Source: Paenibacillus xylanilyticus
Lineage (GTDB): Bacteria > Bacillota > Bacilli > Paenibacillales > Paenibacillaceae
DNA: 64,000 nt
NCBI RefSeq assembly: GCF_013359935.1
Contig: NZ_JABMCB010000202.1
Coordinates: 558,001 to 622,000 of the forward strand
Direction of reading: 5' to 3'
Made by a program: the position numbers and the translations under genes. The notes under the pieces were generated by a model that was not told the DNA's origin, searched no databases, and saw only the letters and a program-made list of their open reading frames with translations. Shown in pieces: positions 53,823 through 63,243 of this stretch (positions are counted from its first letter, which is position 1; each line of letters begins with the position of its first letter).

Positions 53823-54772
53823 TATTCCTTCACACTCCCTACGTTAAGTCCAACGACAAAGTACTTTTGCATAAATGGATATACGAGCAGAATCGGAACA
53901 GAGGCGACAATTGTCACTGCCGCTCGAATGGAAATCGGCGTTACCTGTGTTGAATGCTCCACCCCCACGCCATTGGCTACGGAAGGGTTACTGTTGGCAT
54001 TCATGCTGGAAGACAGCAGCTTCATCAATTCATATTGCAGGGTGCTTAGCTCTTGACGGGATGACGTGTACAGAAAAGCATCGAACCAGGAATTCCAAGC
54101 GCCAACTGCGACGAAGAGCGCAATCGTCGCCAGCACAGGTTTGCATAGCGGGAAAATAATTTTCCAGAAAATTCTGAAATCTCCTGCACCGTCAATTTTG
54201 GCAGATTCGATCAAGCTTTCGGGAATCGTGTATATATAAGTACGAATAACGATCAGGTTGAACGCACTGACCAGTGATGGCAGGACATAGACCCAGAAGG
54301 AATTGATCAAATGCAAATCCTTCATCAGGAAGTATCCCGGGATAAGCCCTGCATTGAAATACATCGTCAGCACAAAAATGGTTGTAATCAGCTTGCGGAA
54401 AATATAATCGCGCCGACTAAGCGTATAAGCCAGCATGGTAGTCAAGAAAATATTCAGAACGGTAGAAAGAACAGTACGTGCAACGGAAACCATAAACGCG
54501 TTATAAATTGTACCTGACGCAAATACGGCTTTATAATTCTGCATGGTGAAATCGCGAGGCCATAAATATAAGCCTCCCCGAATGGTGTCATTCCCTGCAT
54601 TAAACGAAACGACAATTGTGTTCAAGAACGGATACAACGTCACAATGACAAGCAGTATCATGAAGATGGTATTAAACGTGTTGAACAGAAACGGTTCGAT
54701 ACCTCTGGCACCAGGGCGGCGTACGGAAAGTGCCGCTGTATTCCCTGAACCGGACAGTGATGTTTTTTTCAT
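53822..54772 (-). CDS. ytcP: YtcP-type CUT1 sugar ABC permease
   Basis: About 316 aa with six membrane segments and the EAA loop LIESAKIDGAGDFRIFWKIIFPLCKPVLA. NTIVVSFNAGNDTIRGGLYLWPRDFTMQNYK (partly quoted) is the family start region. It pairs with the LplB-like permease for oligosaccharide uptake; the ATPase is missing from the cluster, as usual for these systems, which share a general one (MsmX type). The ATG at 54772 follows the lplB stop by one base. Confidence 0.92.
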   Translation of the reverse strand: MKKTSLSGSGNTAALSVRRPGARGIEPFLFNTFNTIFMILLVIVTLYPFLNTIVVSFNAGNDTIRGGLYLWPRDFTMQNYKAVFASGTIYNAFMVSVARTVLSTVLNIFLTTMLAYTLSRRDYIFRKLITTIFVLTMYFNAGLIPGYFLMKDLHLINSFWVYVLPSLVSAFNLIVIRTYIYTIPESLIESAKIDGAGDFRIFWKIIFPLCKPVLATIALFVAVGAWNSWFDAFLYTSSRQELSTLQYELMKLLSSSMNANSNPSVANGVGVEHSTQVTPISIRAAVTIVASVPILLVYPFMQKYFVVGLNVGSVKE

Positions 54773-54773
54773 A

Positions 54774-55739
54774 TTATAACAGCCTCTCTTCCCCAAGCCG
54801 CTTGGCGGTCCAATTTGCTACAAGTAACATGGTAATGCTGACCACAGTCTTGAATATTCCGCCTGCAGTTGCGAGCGAATAGTTACCCTGTGCAATCCCG
54901 TATTTGAGCACGAAGATATCAATCGTTTCCGCCCAGTCAACAACCAAACCGTTACCCAGCAAATACTGAACCTCGAAGCCCGCTTCCAGAATATGCCCAA
55001 TCGACATAATCAACAGGATGACAATGGTAGGCTTGATTCCAGGCAAGGTGATATTCCACATTTTTTGATATCGATTAGCTCCATCAATATCGGCTGCTTC
55101 ATACTGTGCCGGATCAATGGAGGCCATGGCCGCCAAATAAATAATTGTACTCCAGCCGACTTCTTTCCAGATATGGGAACTGGCTACGACTCCCCAGAAA
55201 TATTTTCCTTCCGTCAGCCACAGAATAGGCTCATTTATCAAGTGCAGCTTCATAAGGATATCGTTGATAATCCCATCAGAAGCGAGCGATGTCGCCACGA
55301 TGCCGGTAACGATAATCCATGATAAGAAATGGGGCAGGTACGAGATGGTTTGTACCGTCCGCTTCCACATAATCTTTTTGATCTCATTGAGCAACAATGC
55401 CAAAACAATGGCGGTTACAAAACCCAAAACCATGTTAATGACGCTCATGGCGAGCGTATTGCGAAGCACCCGCAAGAAATTGTCATCGCTAAATAAAAAT
55501 TGAAAATGCTTGAATCCTACCCAAGTTTGCTGCGAGAAGCTTCTCGCAGGTTTATAATCCTGAAAGGCCATCGTCCAGCCCCAGACAGGCACATAGGCAA
55601 AGACAATAATGTATGCAAGCAGAGGAACAGACATCCATATGAGCTGTCTCTGTGCTTTGATGTTTTGCCAGGTCAGCCGCCTGATTTTCGTTTTTTTCTT
55701 CGGGCTGTGCGGCTTGGTTCCCACTACAATTTCCTCCAT
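54774..55739 (-). CDS. lplB: LplB-type CUT1 sugar ABC permease
   Basis: The 321-aa permease has a long basic N-terminus, six membrane segments (LIWMSVPLLAYIIVFAYVPVWGW at about 33-55), the MAFQDYKPARSF element typical of LplB proteins and the EAA loop YEAADIDGANRYQKMWNITLPGIKPT. It forms the channel with YtcP for xylan-derived oligosaccharides. It is separated from lplA by 140 bp containing a strong hairpin. Confidence 0.93.
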   Translation of the reverse strand: MEEIVVGTKPHSPKKKTKIRRLTWQNIKAQRQLIWMSVPLLAYIIVFAYVPVWGWTMAFQDYKPARSFSQQTWVGFKHFQFLFSDDNFLRVLRNTLAMSVINMVLGFVTAIVLALLLNEIKKIMWKRTVQTISYLPHFLSWIIVTGIVATSLASDGIINDILMKLHLINEPILWLTEGKYFWGVVASSHIWKEVGWSTIIYLAAMASIDPAQYEAADIDGANRYQKMWNITLPGIKPTIVILLIMSIGHILEAGFEVQYLLGNGLVVDWAETIDIFVLKYGIAQGNYSLATAGGIFKTVVSITMLLVANWTAKRLGEERLL

Positions 55740-55840
55740 ATTATCAAGCCCCTATCCATCTTTATAATGAAAGGAAAAACGTCCGCCGACGCATCTTCCT
55801 TGGTGACAGACCGCGTCTAGCAGCATGTTTTTCACAAAAT

Positions 55841-55867
55841 CAGGAAGGAAGGCATCCTTCCTTCCTG
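55841..55867 (-). terminator. Hairpin between lplA and lplB, probable partial terminator
   Basis: Perfect arms CAGGAAGGAAGG / CCTTCCTTCCTG with a 3-base loop, followed on the minus strand by ATTTTGTG. It probably lets more binding protein than permease be made. Confidence 0.7.
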
Positions 55868-55879
55868 ACGCTAAACCTT

Positions 55880-57556
55880 TTATTTCACAGACCAGTTATC
55901 GATTCTCCACTTCAACACTTCATTGATACGATCTTCATATGCCTTGATGTCCAGCTTTTGAATCTCGGAAACGTATTCGTTCCACACATTGTCAAACTCT
56001 GATGTACCGGCCAAAATTGCTTTTGGCAAATATTTGGTCGACAATTCGTTCAACTTCGTATTGGCAATCTTGGCTGGAGATCCCTCTACCACATCGACAG
56101 ACCAAGCAGGGTAAGTCACCGGATTCTCTGGTGGAGCACTGAAGAAATCGATATAGCTGTTGAAACCATAGGCATCCAAAACTTCCTTGTCAAACGGTTT
56201 CAGGCTTGCCTGGTATTCTTCTGGCTGATTACTTGCCGAAGTTGCGTTGCCATCGCTAAAGTACCCTTCCATTTTCGGTGCAGTTCCATAAAATGCATCT
56301 GCTTTGTTGGCAAGCTTCCAAGCAGCATCCGCTGCATTGTCGCGCTGTTCTTGTGTCTTCATGAAGCGGCCTTCTTCATTGACATAATAGTCTTCATCCA
56401 CAATGCCCCAAGTGAGTGTTTTCTGCCATTCTTCCTCCATCAGTTTATCGAGCACTTTGAGGATTTTTACAGGGTCTTTGGCACTCACGGTAATACCGAA
56501 ACCATTGTTGAGATTCAGTGCTGCGCGGTCACGATAATAGTCTTTGGTGCTGCTGTCATACACAAGCGGGAAACCTACATAAGTGCGTTCAATTTTGTCT
56601 TGCGTTATGAGGGAATCTTCCGCGCTTTGGAAATTCCAATGTTGATCGAACATGCCGAGTACGGCCCCACTGGATAATTTGGCCATATATTGATCGTAGT
56701 TCTGTGCAAACGCTTCCTTATCTAGCAAGCCTTGGGCATTGATTTCATTTAGCTTCTGATAGTACTGTTTGGCATAATCCTTATCGGCGAAGATCTCCGC
56801 CTTGCCATCGTTGACGACCACTCCGCCATCATTCGGATGACCGATCAAATGCTGAGGCGGGTTCAACAAGCCCCAGTTTTTCCAGTCATAGTTCAGGACC
56901 TCAAAACCGATGGTCGGCTTGCCGTCAATAGTCGGATATTTCTCTTTGTATTTCGCGATCAGGTCGAAGTATTCATCCAGTGTTTTTGGAGTCGGGTAAC
57001 CGAACTCTTTAAGTACGGCTTTTTGAATCCAAAACGCGGGACCGCTGTAATAGGTGTCAGCCACTTCGCCGTTATATGCACCATAGTTTGGCAGGTAGTA
57101 GATATGTCCATCATTCGGATCCTTCATTTGATTCCAGTACTTCTCGTAATGTTTTTTCAAATTCGGGGCGTGTTCCTCAATCAGATCTTCAAGCGGAATG
57201 ACTGAACCTGCAGCTGTCAGTTTGGTATCAGCTGAGATTAGGTCTGGATAATCCCCACCAGCAATCATAACGCCGAGCTTTTGGTTTTTGTCACCAGCCA
57301 GGAATTCGAATTTGAATGTAACACCAAGCTCTTCTTTCATTTTCTTGTAAATCTTGTTGTCAGCGGTTGGCTGCTGTCCGGCCTCGTTCAAGAATACCGA
57401 GATTTCTATCGGATTTTCAGCTCCCACCTCACTGCCTTCACTGCTTGTCTCTCCGCTGCCTGAATCACTGCCGCCTGAGCAGCCTGCCAGCACAACGCTC
57501 AGTGACAACAGCAATGTTGCCCCCATACGGAAAAACTTCTTTTTACTGTCCCCCAT
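55880..57556 (-). CDS. lplA: LplA-type extracellular oligosaccharide-binding lipoprotein
   Basis: The 558-aa protein has a lipoprotein signal with lipobox LAGC (Cys25), a Ser/Gly-rich linker and a large CUT1 binding domain (MIAGGDYPDLISADTKLT, YLPNYGAYNGEVADTYYSGP, NNGFGITVSAKDP). Length fits LplA proteins, which bind xylo- or aldouronate-type oligomers. GGAGG precedes the ATG, and a cre-like palindrome overlaps the probable promoter. Confidence 0.93.
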   Translation of the reverse strand: MGDSKKKFFRMGATLLLSLSVVLAGCSGGSDSGSGETSSEGSEVGAENPIEISVFLNEAGQQPTADNKIYKKMKEELGVTFKFEFLAGDKNQKLGVMIAGGDYPDLISADTKLTAAGSVIPLEDLIEEHAPNLKKHYEKYWNQMKDPNDGHIYYLPNYGAYNGEVADTYYSGPAFWIQKAVLKEFGYPTPKTLDEYFDLIAKYKEKYPTIDGKPTIGFEVLNYDWKNWGLLNPPQHLIGHPNDGGVVVNDGKAEIFADKDYAKQYYQKLNEINAQGLLDKEAFAQNYDQYMAKLSSGAVLGMFDQHWNFQSAEDSLITQDKIERTYVGFPLVYDSSTKDYYRDRAALNLNNGFGITVSAKDPVKILKVLDKLMEEEWQKTLTWGIVDEDYYVNEEGRFMKTQEQRDNAADAAWKLANKADAFYGTAPKMEGYFSDGNATSASNQPEEYQASLKPFDKEVLDAYGFNSYIDFFSAPPENPVTYPAWSVDVVEGSPAKIANTKLNELSTKYLPKAILAGTSEFDNVWNEYVSEIQKLDIKAYEDRINEVLKWRIDNWSVK

Positions 57557-57587
57557 AAAGCACCTCCAAAATTTGATCTCGCATTCA

Positions 57588-57601
57588 TGAAAGCCCTTTC
57601 A
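57588..57601. promoter_or_regulatory. cre-like palindrome in the lplA promoter
   Basis: TGAAAGCCCTTTCA is a near-perfect 14-bp palindrome that agrees with the CcpA cre consensus at all positions but the central CG, here CC. It lies 32-45 bp upstream of the lplA start, below a -10-like TATAAT at 57620-57615 (minus strand), so bound protein would block transcription. Confidence 0.4.
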
Positions 57602-57782
57602 TTTGAATAATTTCATTATAAATTTAACGCCATCTGGAAACTATATTCGAATTATAGCTCTTTCCGAGAAAAGCTCAGGTTTTCTATAAATACCTAAAGG
57701 TTTACATTGTAGGACATTATTTTCCTGATATTGCAAGAAAAAATTCAGCTAAATCATCTGCTTTCTTTTTAAAGGTACCTGG

Positions 57783-59324
57783 CTAGACGTTTTTCTTATA
57801 TTCATTAGGAGACATGGCCATACGTTTCTCAAACTGCTTCAGAAAATGATGGTAGCTGGCGTATCCAACCTTTTCTGAAACTTCGCTATTTTTGTACTGG
57901 TTCAGCTGGAGCAGCCGGCAAGCCTCCTCAATCCTCAGATTATGGAGCAGTTCATTGAAGCCGATTCCATTTTTTCTTATCAGCAGTTGTCCCAAGTAGG
58001 CCGGATGCAGAAAGAAGCGTTCAGCCAGCATCTTAATGGTCAACCCCTCCCGGAAATGCGCAGAAATATAATCGTTAATATCCTGTACAATGCCTTGCGC
58101 TTCTGAGGCGTTCTCCTTAAGCAAAAGCTCAAAACAGACTCTTCCGCACGAATGCAGCATGCCGATCAAATCATCAAAGGTAAGAAGGGCTTCATCCAGA
58201 TTCGGGATTTCGAATAGACGGTTAGAATCTGCTGAATTCTCCGCCATTTTTGCTCCCATATACGCCCTAATTTCATGAAGAAGGTATATCACAAATTTCC
58301 GGGCAGCTTCCGGGTGAACCCTGGTCTCCCGAAATGTTTGTTCAATAAACCCCACAGCGGACTGATAACTGGTGTGATCAATGAGCTGAAACGCCCCCAG
58401 TACTCTCTCCACCAGCTCTACCTGATTGTAGTGCCTTTGAAAAGCGTGGTTCTTGACCGCTTCATATTCTATAATCTTGTTCCGTTCCGCTTCATAAAAG
58501 GCATGCAGCAGCGCTTCCTCTGCTGTAATTCGGGAATTGCTAATGCTAATGAGGGAAGATTCGGGTAAGCCTACCGCCATAAATACACGAAAGCCCGCCA
58601 AACGGCGAGCTAGTGTCTCCAATCGCGTTCTTACCGTTTCTTCCGTTCCCTGGATTGCATAGGCCAATTCGCCAAACACGATGGAAACAAGATCATTTCG
58701 CAAACGAATCAAGTAAACGGCATCCCACCCGTTTAGAAACTCCGCAGCAAGACTGCTCCATCGGCCATAATCTTCACCGGACACCTGAATCAGGCATACA
58801 TTCCAGACATCTGCTTCGCGGGACAACCGCTCTATATAGTGAGCAGCGTCTACCGAAAGCGTGCTGCCCATCAGCGCTTCTTTCATTGTCAACATTTTCT
58901 GCTCTCTCTGTGCGATCTGTCCAATTTGGTGCTGCTCTTGCTCCTTGAGCAGTTCCTGTCTCATGATGAGAACTTCGGACTCCACCTGTTCATCATCCAG
59001 TGGTTTGAGCAGGTAACGGGAAACTTTGAATTTAAGTGCCTTTCGCGCATATTCGAAATCGCTATACCCCGTAAGAATAATAAACTTGGTTGTCCAGTTG
59101 CCTCTGCGCCGCCATTCCTCAATCATCTCCAGTCCATCCATAATTGGCATATGTATATCTACCATGACAAGGTCCGGCTTCAGCTCCTCCATTTGTTTCA
59201 ACCCTTCCGCCCCGTTTCCGCAGACGGCACACACCTCAAAGCCAAGACTTTCCCAAGGAATCCACAGCTGCAAGCCTTCGAGCGCCCATGGCTCATCATC
59301 AATCAATAGCACTTTAAATGCCAT
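57783..59324 (-). CDS. YesN-type response regulator with AraC DNA-binding domain (second copy)
   Basis: The 513-aa protein has a receiver domain (KVLLIDDEPWALEGLQLWIP; phosphorylated Asp in PDLVMVDIHMPIMDG near residue 55; Lys in YLLKPLDD), a long middle region and a C-terminal AraC domain (LTIKMLAERFFLHPAYLGQLLIRKNG, VGYASYHHFLKQFEKRM). Its start overlaps the histidine kinase end by 11 bases, so the two are made together. It is just upstream of lplA and likely activates the importer operon. Confidence 0.93.
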   Translation of the reverse strand: MAFKVLLIDDEPWALEGLQLWIPWESLGFEVCAVCGNGAEGLKQMEELKPDLVMVDIHMPIMDGLEMIEEWRRRGNWTTKFIILTGYSDFEYARKALKFKVSRYLLKPLDDEQVESEVLIMRQELLKEQEQHQIGQIAQREQKMLTMKEALMGSTLSVDAAHYIERLSREADVWNVCLIQVSGEDYGRWSSLAAEFLNGWDAVYLIRLRNDLVSIVFGELAYAIQGTEETVRTRLETLARRLAGFRVFMAVGLPESSLISISNSRITAEEALLHAFYEAERNKIIEYEAVKNHAFQRHYNQVELVERVLGAFQLIDHTSYQSAVGFIEQTFRETRVHPEAARKFVIYLLHEIRAYMGAKMAENSADSNRLFEIPNLDEALLTFDDLIGMLHSCGRVCFELLLKENASEAQGIVQDINDYISAHFREGLTIKMLAERFFLHPAYLGQLLIRKNGIGFNELLHNLRIEEACRLLQLNQYKNSEVSEKVGYASYHHFLKQFEKRMAMSPNEYKKNV

Positions 59325-61149
59325 TATCCATGCCTCCTTTTTCCTGACGCTCCAGCATCTGCAGCGGAATTTCGAAAGAGACCTCAGTCCCCTCTTCCAT
59401 TCTGCTCACCAGATTAAAACTCACTTTATCGTCATAGTACAATTCGAGACGGCGATACACGTTGCGCATGCCAATATTGCTTCCTCCGCTTTCCTCCTTG
59501 CTTCGCATATGATAGAGAACCTCTTGCAGACGCTCCTTGTCCATGCCCTTGCCATTATCAGATACAACGACACGAAGACGCTCCCTCACGACCTCAGCTC
59601 GTATTCTCACATAGCCAAGACCCTCAATGGCCTGGATGCCATGTTTGCAGGCGTTTTCCGCCAATTGTTGGATGCTCATTTTCGGTATTTTATATTGTCG
59701 TGCCTCATCAGTAATTTCAATGTAGTACTCAAACTTGTCCCGAAAACGGAATTTTTCAATCCCCAGATACATGACTGTAAAACTCATCTCCTCCTCCAGC
59801 GTGACCACATCGTCCTTCCAATTCAAGAGACGACGAAGCAGCTTGGACAAGTCCTTTATGATATCCTTGACATCCGTATAATTATTTTTGGCACTAACCA
59901 CAAGCAGCGCATTCAGTGTATTAAATAAAAAATGAGGATTCATCTGGCTTTGCAGCATATTAAGCTCGGCACGGATACGCTCGGCTTCCTGGCTCCGTTG
60001 CTGAATTTCCAGCTTGTATACATTATTGATCAATGAATGGATCTGGGCAGTCATCATATTGAAATTCCGGATCAAATGACCAATCTCATCTTGTCCACCG
60101 TCTATGTTGATCAGCTCGAATTTCTCATTCCCGACTTTTTGCATGTGTCTGGACAAGCGTTTTACCCGATAATTGTAGGACCGCAGCATGACATAAATGA
60201 AAATGGAAGTGATCAGGGTAATGATCCCGGCCAGCATGCCGAAATAGAGCTGCATGGATAGCATCGCTTCTTTGACACGCGTTTCCTGAGGCACACCAAT
60301 CAGCTTCCAGCCTTTCACATAGCTGGCATTGCCAATTGAAACAATATGTAGGTCTTTGTCTGCCGCCTTGCTCATATCGAACAACGCATAATTGCTATCC
60401 ACCTCGCCCTGATATTTGTCATCCGCAGAAACGATGATTTGATTCTGGGCATTAACCAGATATAGATCCAGCGAACTCTTTTCTCTGGCGATCACGTCAT
60501 AGAAACGATTGAGGTAAAAATCGATCCGGACCAGTTTCTGATAAGAGCTGTCCTCATTGTAATAGTCCATTTTTTCGATCACGCTAAAGTATGAAGAAGT
60601 CGCAGCCCGATCATTGGCTGCCTGATCACGGTAGGCGAGCACGCGCAGGGACTCCCCCGCCGCTTTCCACTGCTTGAACCAGGTGCTGGAGCGCGTCGTA
60701 CTATCCAGAAAATAATAATCCCCTCCAGGCACAATGGTTGGATTATCGGTATAAATGCCAATTCGCTGAATCTGGTTGTTCACAGGAATATAGGAGGTCA
60801 CCCGGTGCCGCAGCTGATCATCGAGCGTGCTGTAAAAATCCAGTTGTCCGTTATACACCCGATCCATGGATTCAGACAATAATTTGTCCGTGATCAAGGC
60901 ATGACTGACTGCAATGCCACCATCAATCATGGTATGAATGTCCTTTCTTGCCCGCTCCAGCGATATTTGCAAATTGTGCTCCTCCCGCTCCTTGATCAGC
61001 CCGGACATACGATCCATAAACAAATAATTACTCGCAATGATGGGCAGCAAAATTCCAATTACATAGATCAGAATAAACTTATAATTCAACGGGATATCGT
61101 TCACGATGCTGCGGAAACGGATTTGTCTGAACATGTCTGCTATCGCCAT
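59314..61149 (-). CDS. YesM-type sensor histidine kinase
   Basis: The 611-aa kinase has an N-terminal membrane segment (YKFILIYVIGILLPIIASNYLF), an extracytoplasmic Cache-like region of about 240 aa, a second segment (LYFGMLAGIITLITSIFIYVMLR), a HAMP domain, the phosphorylated histidine in SQMNPHFLFNTLNALL, and an ATP-binding domain with ENACKHGI and VVSDNGKGM. It senses an outside signal, probably xylan oligomers or their binding protein, and phosphorylates YesN regulators. It is flanked by two such regulators. Confidence 0.93.
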   Translation of the reverse strand: MAIADMFRQIRFRSIVNDIPLNYKFILIYVIGILLPIIASNYLFMDRMSGLIKEREEHNLQISLERARKDIHTMIDGGIAVSHALITDKLLSESMDRVYNGQLDFYSTLDDQLRHRVTSYIPVNNQIQRIGIYTDNPTIVPGGDYYFLDSTTRSSTWFKQWKAAGESLRVLAYRDQAANDRAATSSYFSVIEKMDYYNEDSSYQKLVRIDFYLNRFYDVIAREKSSLDLYLVNAQNQIIVSADDKYQGEVDSNYALFDMSKAADKDLHIVSIGNASYVKGWKLIGVPQETRVKEAMLSMQLYFGMLAGIITLITSIFIYVMLRSYNYRVKRLSRHMQKVGNEKFELINIDGGQDEIGHLIRNFNMMTAQIHSLINNVYKLEIQQRSQEAERIRAELNMLQSQMNPHFLFNTLNALLVVSAKNNYTDVKDIIKDLSKLLRRLLNWKDDVVTLEEEMSFTVMYLGIEKFRFRDKFEYYIEITDEARQYKIPKMSIQQLAENACKHGIQAIEGLGYVRIRAEVVRERLRVVVSDNGKGMDKERLQEVLYHMRSKEESGGSNIGMRNVYRRLELYYDDKVSFNLVSRMEEGTEVSFEIPLQMLERQEKGGMDNGI

Positions 61150-61177
61150 CCTTCGTTCATCTCATCTTCCGAAAGGC

Positions 61178-62704
61178 CTATTGCTGCTTTCTATATGCAG
61201 AAGGTGCCATACCAGTCATTCGCTTGAATTGGCTTACAAAATAGTCAGCATTCGGATAACCGGAATTTACCGCAACGTCGGCAATACTTATACAGCTTTG
61301 ACGTAATAACCGCTTCGCCTCTTCAATTCGTTTATCATTTAAATACTCCCGAAAAGCTTTGCCGGTCTGCTGTTTAAATGCCTGCCCCAAATAGTTGGCA
61401 TTCATATGAAATTTCTGTGCAAGCTCCTGAAGCTGCAGCTTCTCCCTGAACTCCTGATTGACATACTGCACCACACAGAAAATTGTATTGCATTCCTTTT
61501 CTTTTCGCTGTTCCTGTAACGTCTTTAAAGCGTTGAGACTTAATACAAGTGCATACTCCAAAAACGCAGGATATGAGTCTATTCCATTAATGCCGCCTGA
61601 CATATTTTGAACCTGAAGCATAAAGTGGTCCACATCTCCATCCAGCTCCTTCAGTTTCTTGAGGACACCCATTTCAAGAGCAAGCAATTGAACCCTGACG
61701 TATTCGATTTCCGACACAGGCTGTCCTGAGTCAGGTTTGGCAAGCAGCGCTTGTACCTTTGCCCCCAACCGCTCCTCTTCCCCGGACAGTATGGTTTCCA
61801 TCAGATTTGTCAACGCTTTTTGATTCACACTCGACATGGCATTATTTTGTGGCAAATCCTGATGATAAACAATACCCCACTCTTGATGATAGCGCTTCCA
61901 TTTGACTGCAGATTGTGCTTTTTCATACGCTGTCCGCATAGCACCTACTCCGCCTGATTCTAGTCCGAATGCAACGATGATTGACGCATGAGTAGAGTAC
62001 ATCTCATACAGACTTCTCCCCAACATCTCAAGCAGCTTCAGAGAATCTTCAATTTCAGCAGCGAACACGCCAATTCTTCCTTCGGCATCGGTAAAGAGTT
62101 CTGACCAATGAGCCTCAGCAAGATTACGCAACCGTGCATGTATGTCCTCATTGCACATATCTGTTTCAATCAGAAGACATGCCATGTTAACATGACCTTC
62201 CATTTGCAGCATTTCTTCTACTTCCGCTTTTAGTTCGCTGCTTTCTTCACCCTGAAGCAGGCGTTTGAATAAACAATTCACATATAAGGCACGCGCGCGT
62301 TGATGCAATTTCTCAGAATCTTGCTCTTTCTGGATTTTACGGCTCATCTGCTCTAATACGGTTTCAATCTCGGCTTCATCTATGGGCTTGAGCAAGTAAT
62401 CTTCCACCCGCTGTTCCAGTGCTGTTTTCGCATACTCGAAGCTATCGTATCCACTTAATATGACAAATCGCGGTGGTTTGGCGAGCTCGTGCCTGGAACG
62501 GTCAATCAGATCAAGCCCACTCACGGAAGGCATATGAATATCTGTAAACACCAGATCTGGATGAAGAAGCTCAATCATGGTCCAGGCGGTATTCCCATTC
62601 TCGGCCTCTCCGCAGATTCGAAAACCGTGTTTTTCCCAATTGACCATGGTTCTCAATCCTTCCAGCACCCATGGCTCGTCATCCACTAATAAAACATCCA
62701 TCAT
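61178..62704 (-). CDS. YesN-type response regulator with AraC DNA-binding domain (first copy)
   Basis: The 508-aa protein has the receiver domain MDVLLVDDEPWVLEGLRTMV with Asp in PDLVFTDIHMPSVSG and Lys in YLLKPIDE, a long middle region, and a C-terminal AraC domain (LQELAQKFHMNANYLGQAFKQQTGKAFREYL, partly quoted; VNSGYPNADYFVSQFKRMTG). It is first in the regulatory trio, 28 bp before yesM. The two response regulators share the same layout but differ in sequence, suggesting an old duplication or a second input. Confidence 0.93.
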   Translation of the reverse strand: MMDVLLVDDEPWVLEGLRTMVNWEKHGFRICGEAENGNTAWTMIELLHPDLVFTDIHMPSVSGLDLIDRSRHELAKPPRFVILSGYDSFEYAKTALEQRVEDYLLKPIDEAEIETVLEQMSRKIQKEQDSEKLHQRARALYVNCLFKRLLQGEESSELKAEVEEMLQMEGHVNMACLLIETDMCNEDIHARLRNLAEAHWSELFTDAEGRIGVFAAEIEDSLKLLEMLGRSLYEMYSTHASIIVAFGLESGGVGAMRTAYEKAQSAVKWKRYHQEWGIVYHQDLPQNNAMSSVNQKALTNLMETILSGEEERLGAKVQALLAKPDSGQPVSEIEYVRVQLLALEMGVLKKLKELDGDVDHFMLQVQNMSGGINGIDSYPAFLEYALVLSLNALKTLQEQRKEKECNTIFCVVQYVNQEFREKLQLQELAQKFHMNANYLGQAFKQQTGKAFREYLNDKRIEEAKRLLRQSCISIADVAVNSGYPNADYFVSQFKRMTGMAPSAYRKQQ

Positions 62705-63243
62705 TCATGTTTCCCCCTTCGCATTAAATGAAGTTTGTTTTGTGTTCGACAGCGAATATGATCACGTTTCATTTCAAACCAATAGTATCATATGATGCAT
62801 ATCTTTTAACCTGGTAAATGAGAAGCATTACCTTCTTTCGAACCCTGGGGCATCCTAGACCACGGACTCTGAGGCAAATTCCCTGGAAAAGTGTACCTTT
62901 TTAATTATCAAGAGCTTTCATCTCTTTTGCAACATTCAATATTTGATTTAGTATCCAAAGCTTTACTCATTTATGGCGTTTTGATAAAACTGAGTTCTTA
63001 ACAGTCTATGAGGGCTATGTATTTTTTGGGTATTAGAACAAAAGACAAGAACGCTCCCTGCCACACAGCCACAGTAGGAATGCTCCTGTCTATTTGTTCT
63101 GTTTCTTTCTGGTTGAACTCCAAAAAGCAGCACTTGGGCGAATTTTCAAGAAAGCATGGTTGGAGTCCAATTCGCGCTCGCTACAGGCTTCCCCTTTTCT
63201 TCATTTGCAACCAGTGGACCTTTGTTAAGCTTCATACCGCGTT
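62705..63243. other. 539-bp gap between the yesN trio and the SGNH hydrolase gene
   Basis: It should hold the promoter of the yesN-yesM-yesN operon. A 29-codon minus-strand frame (63146-63235, beginning MKLNKGPLVANEEKGKPVAS) follows the SGNH stop closely but has no ribosome site. I see no terminator-like hairpin and nothing else I can support. Confidence 0.4.

Noticed and set aside
57783-62704. Possibility that one of the two yesN genes is broken
   Set aside because: Both frames are full length with phospho-acceptor Asp, Lys and a complete AraC domain.
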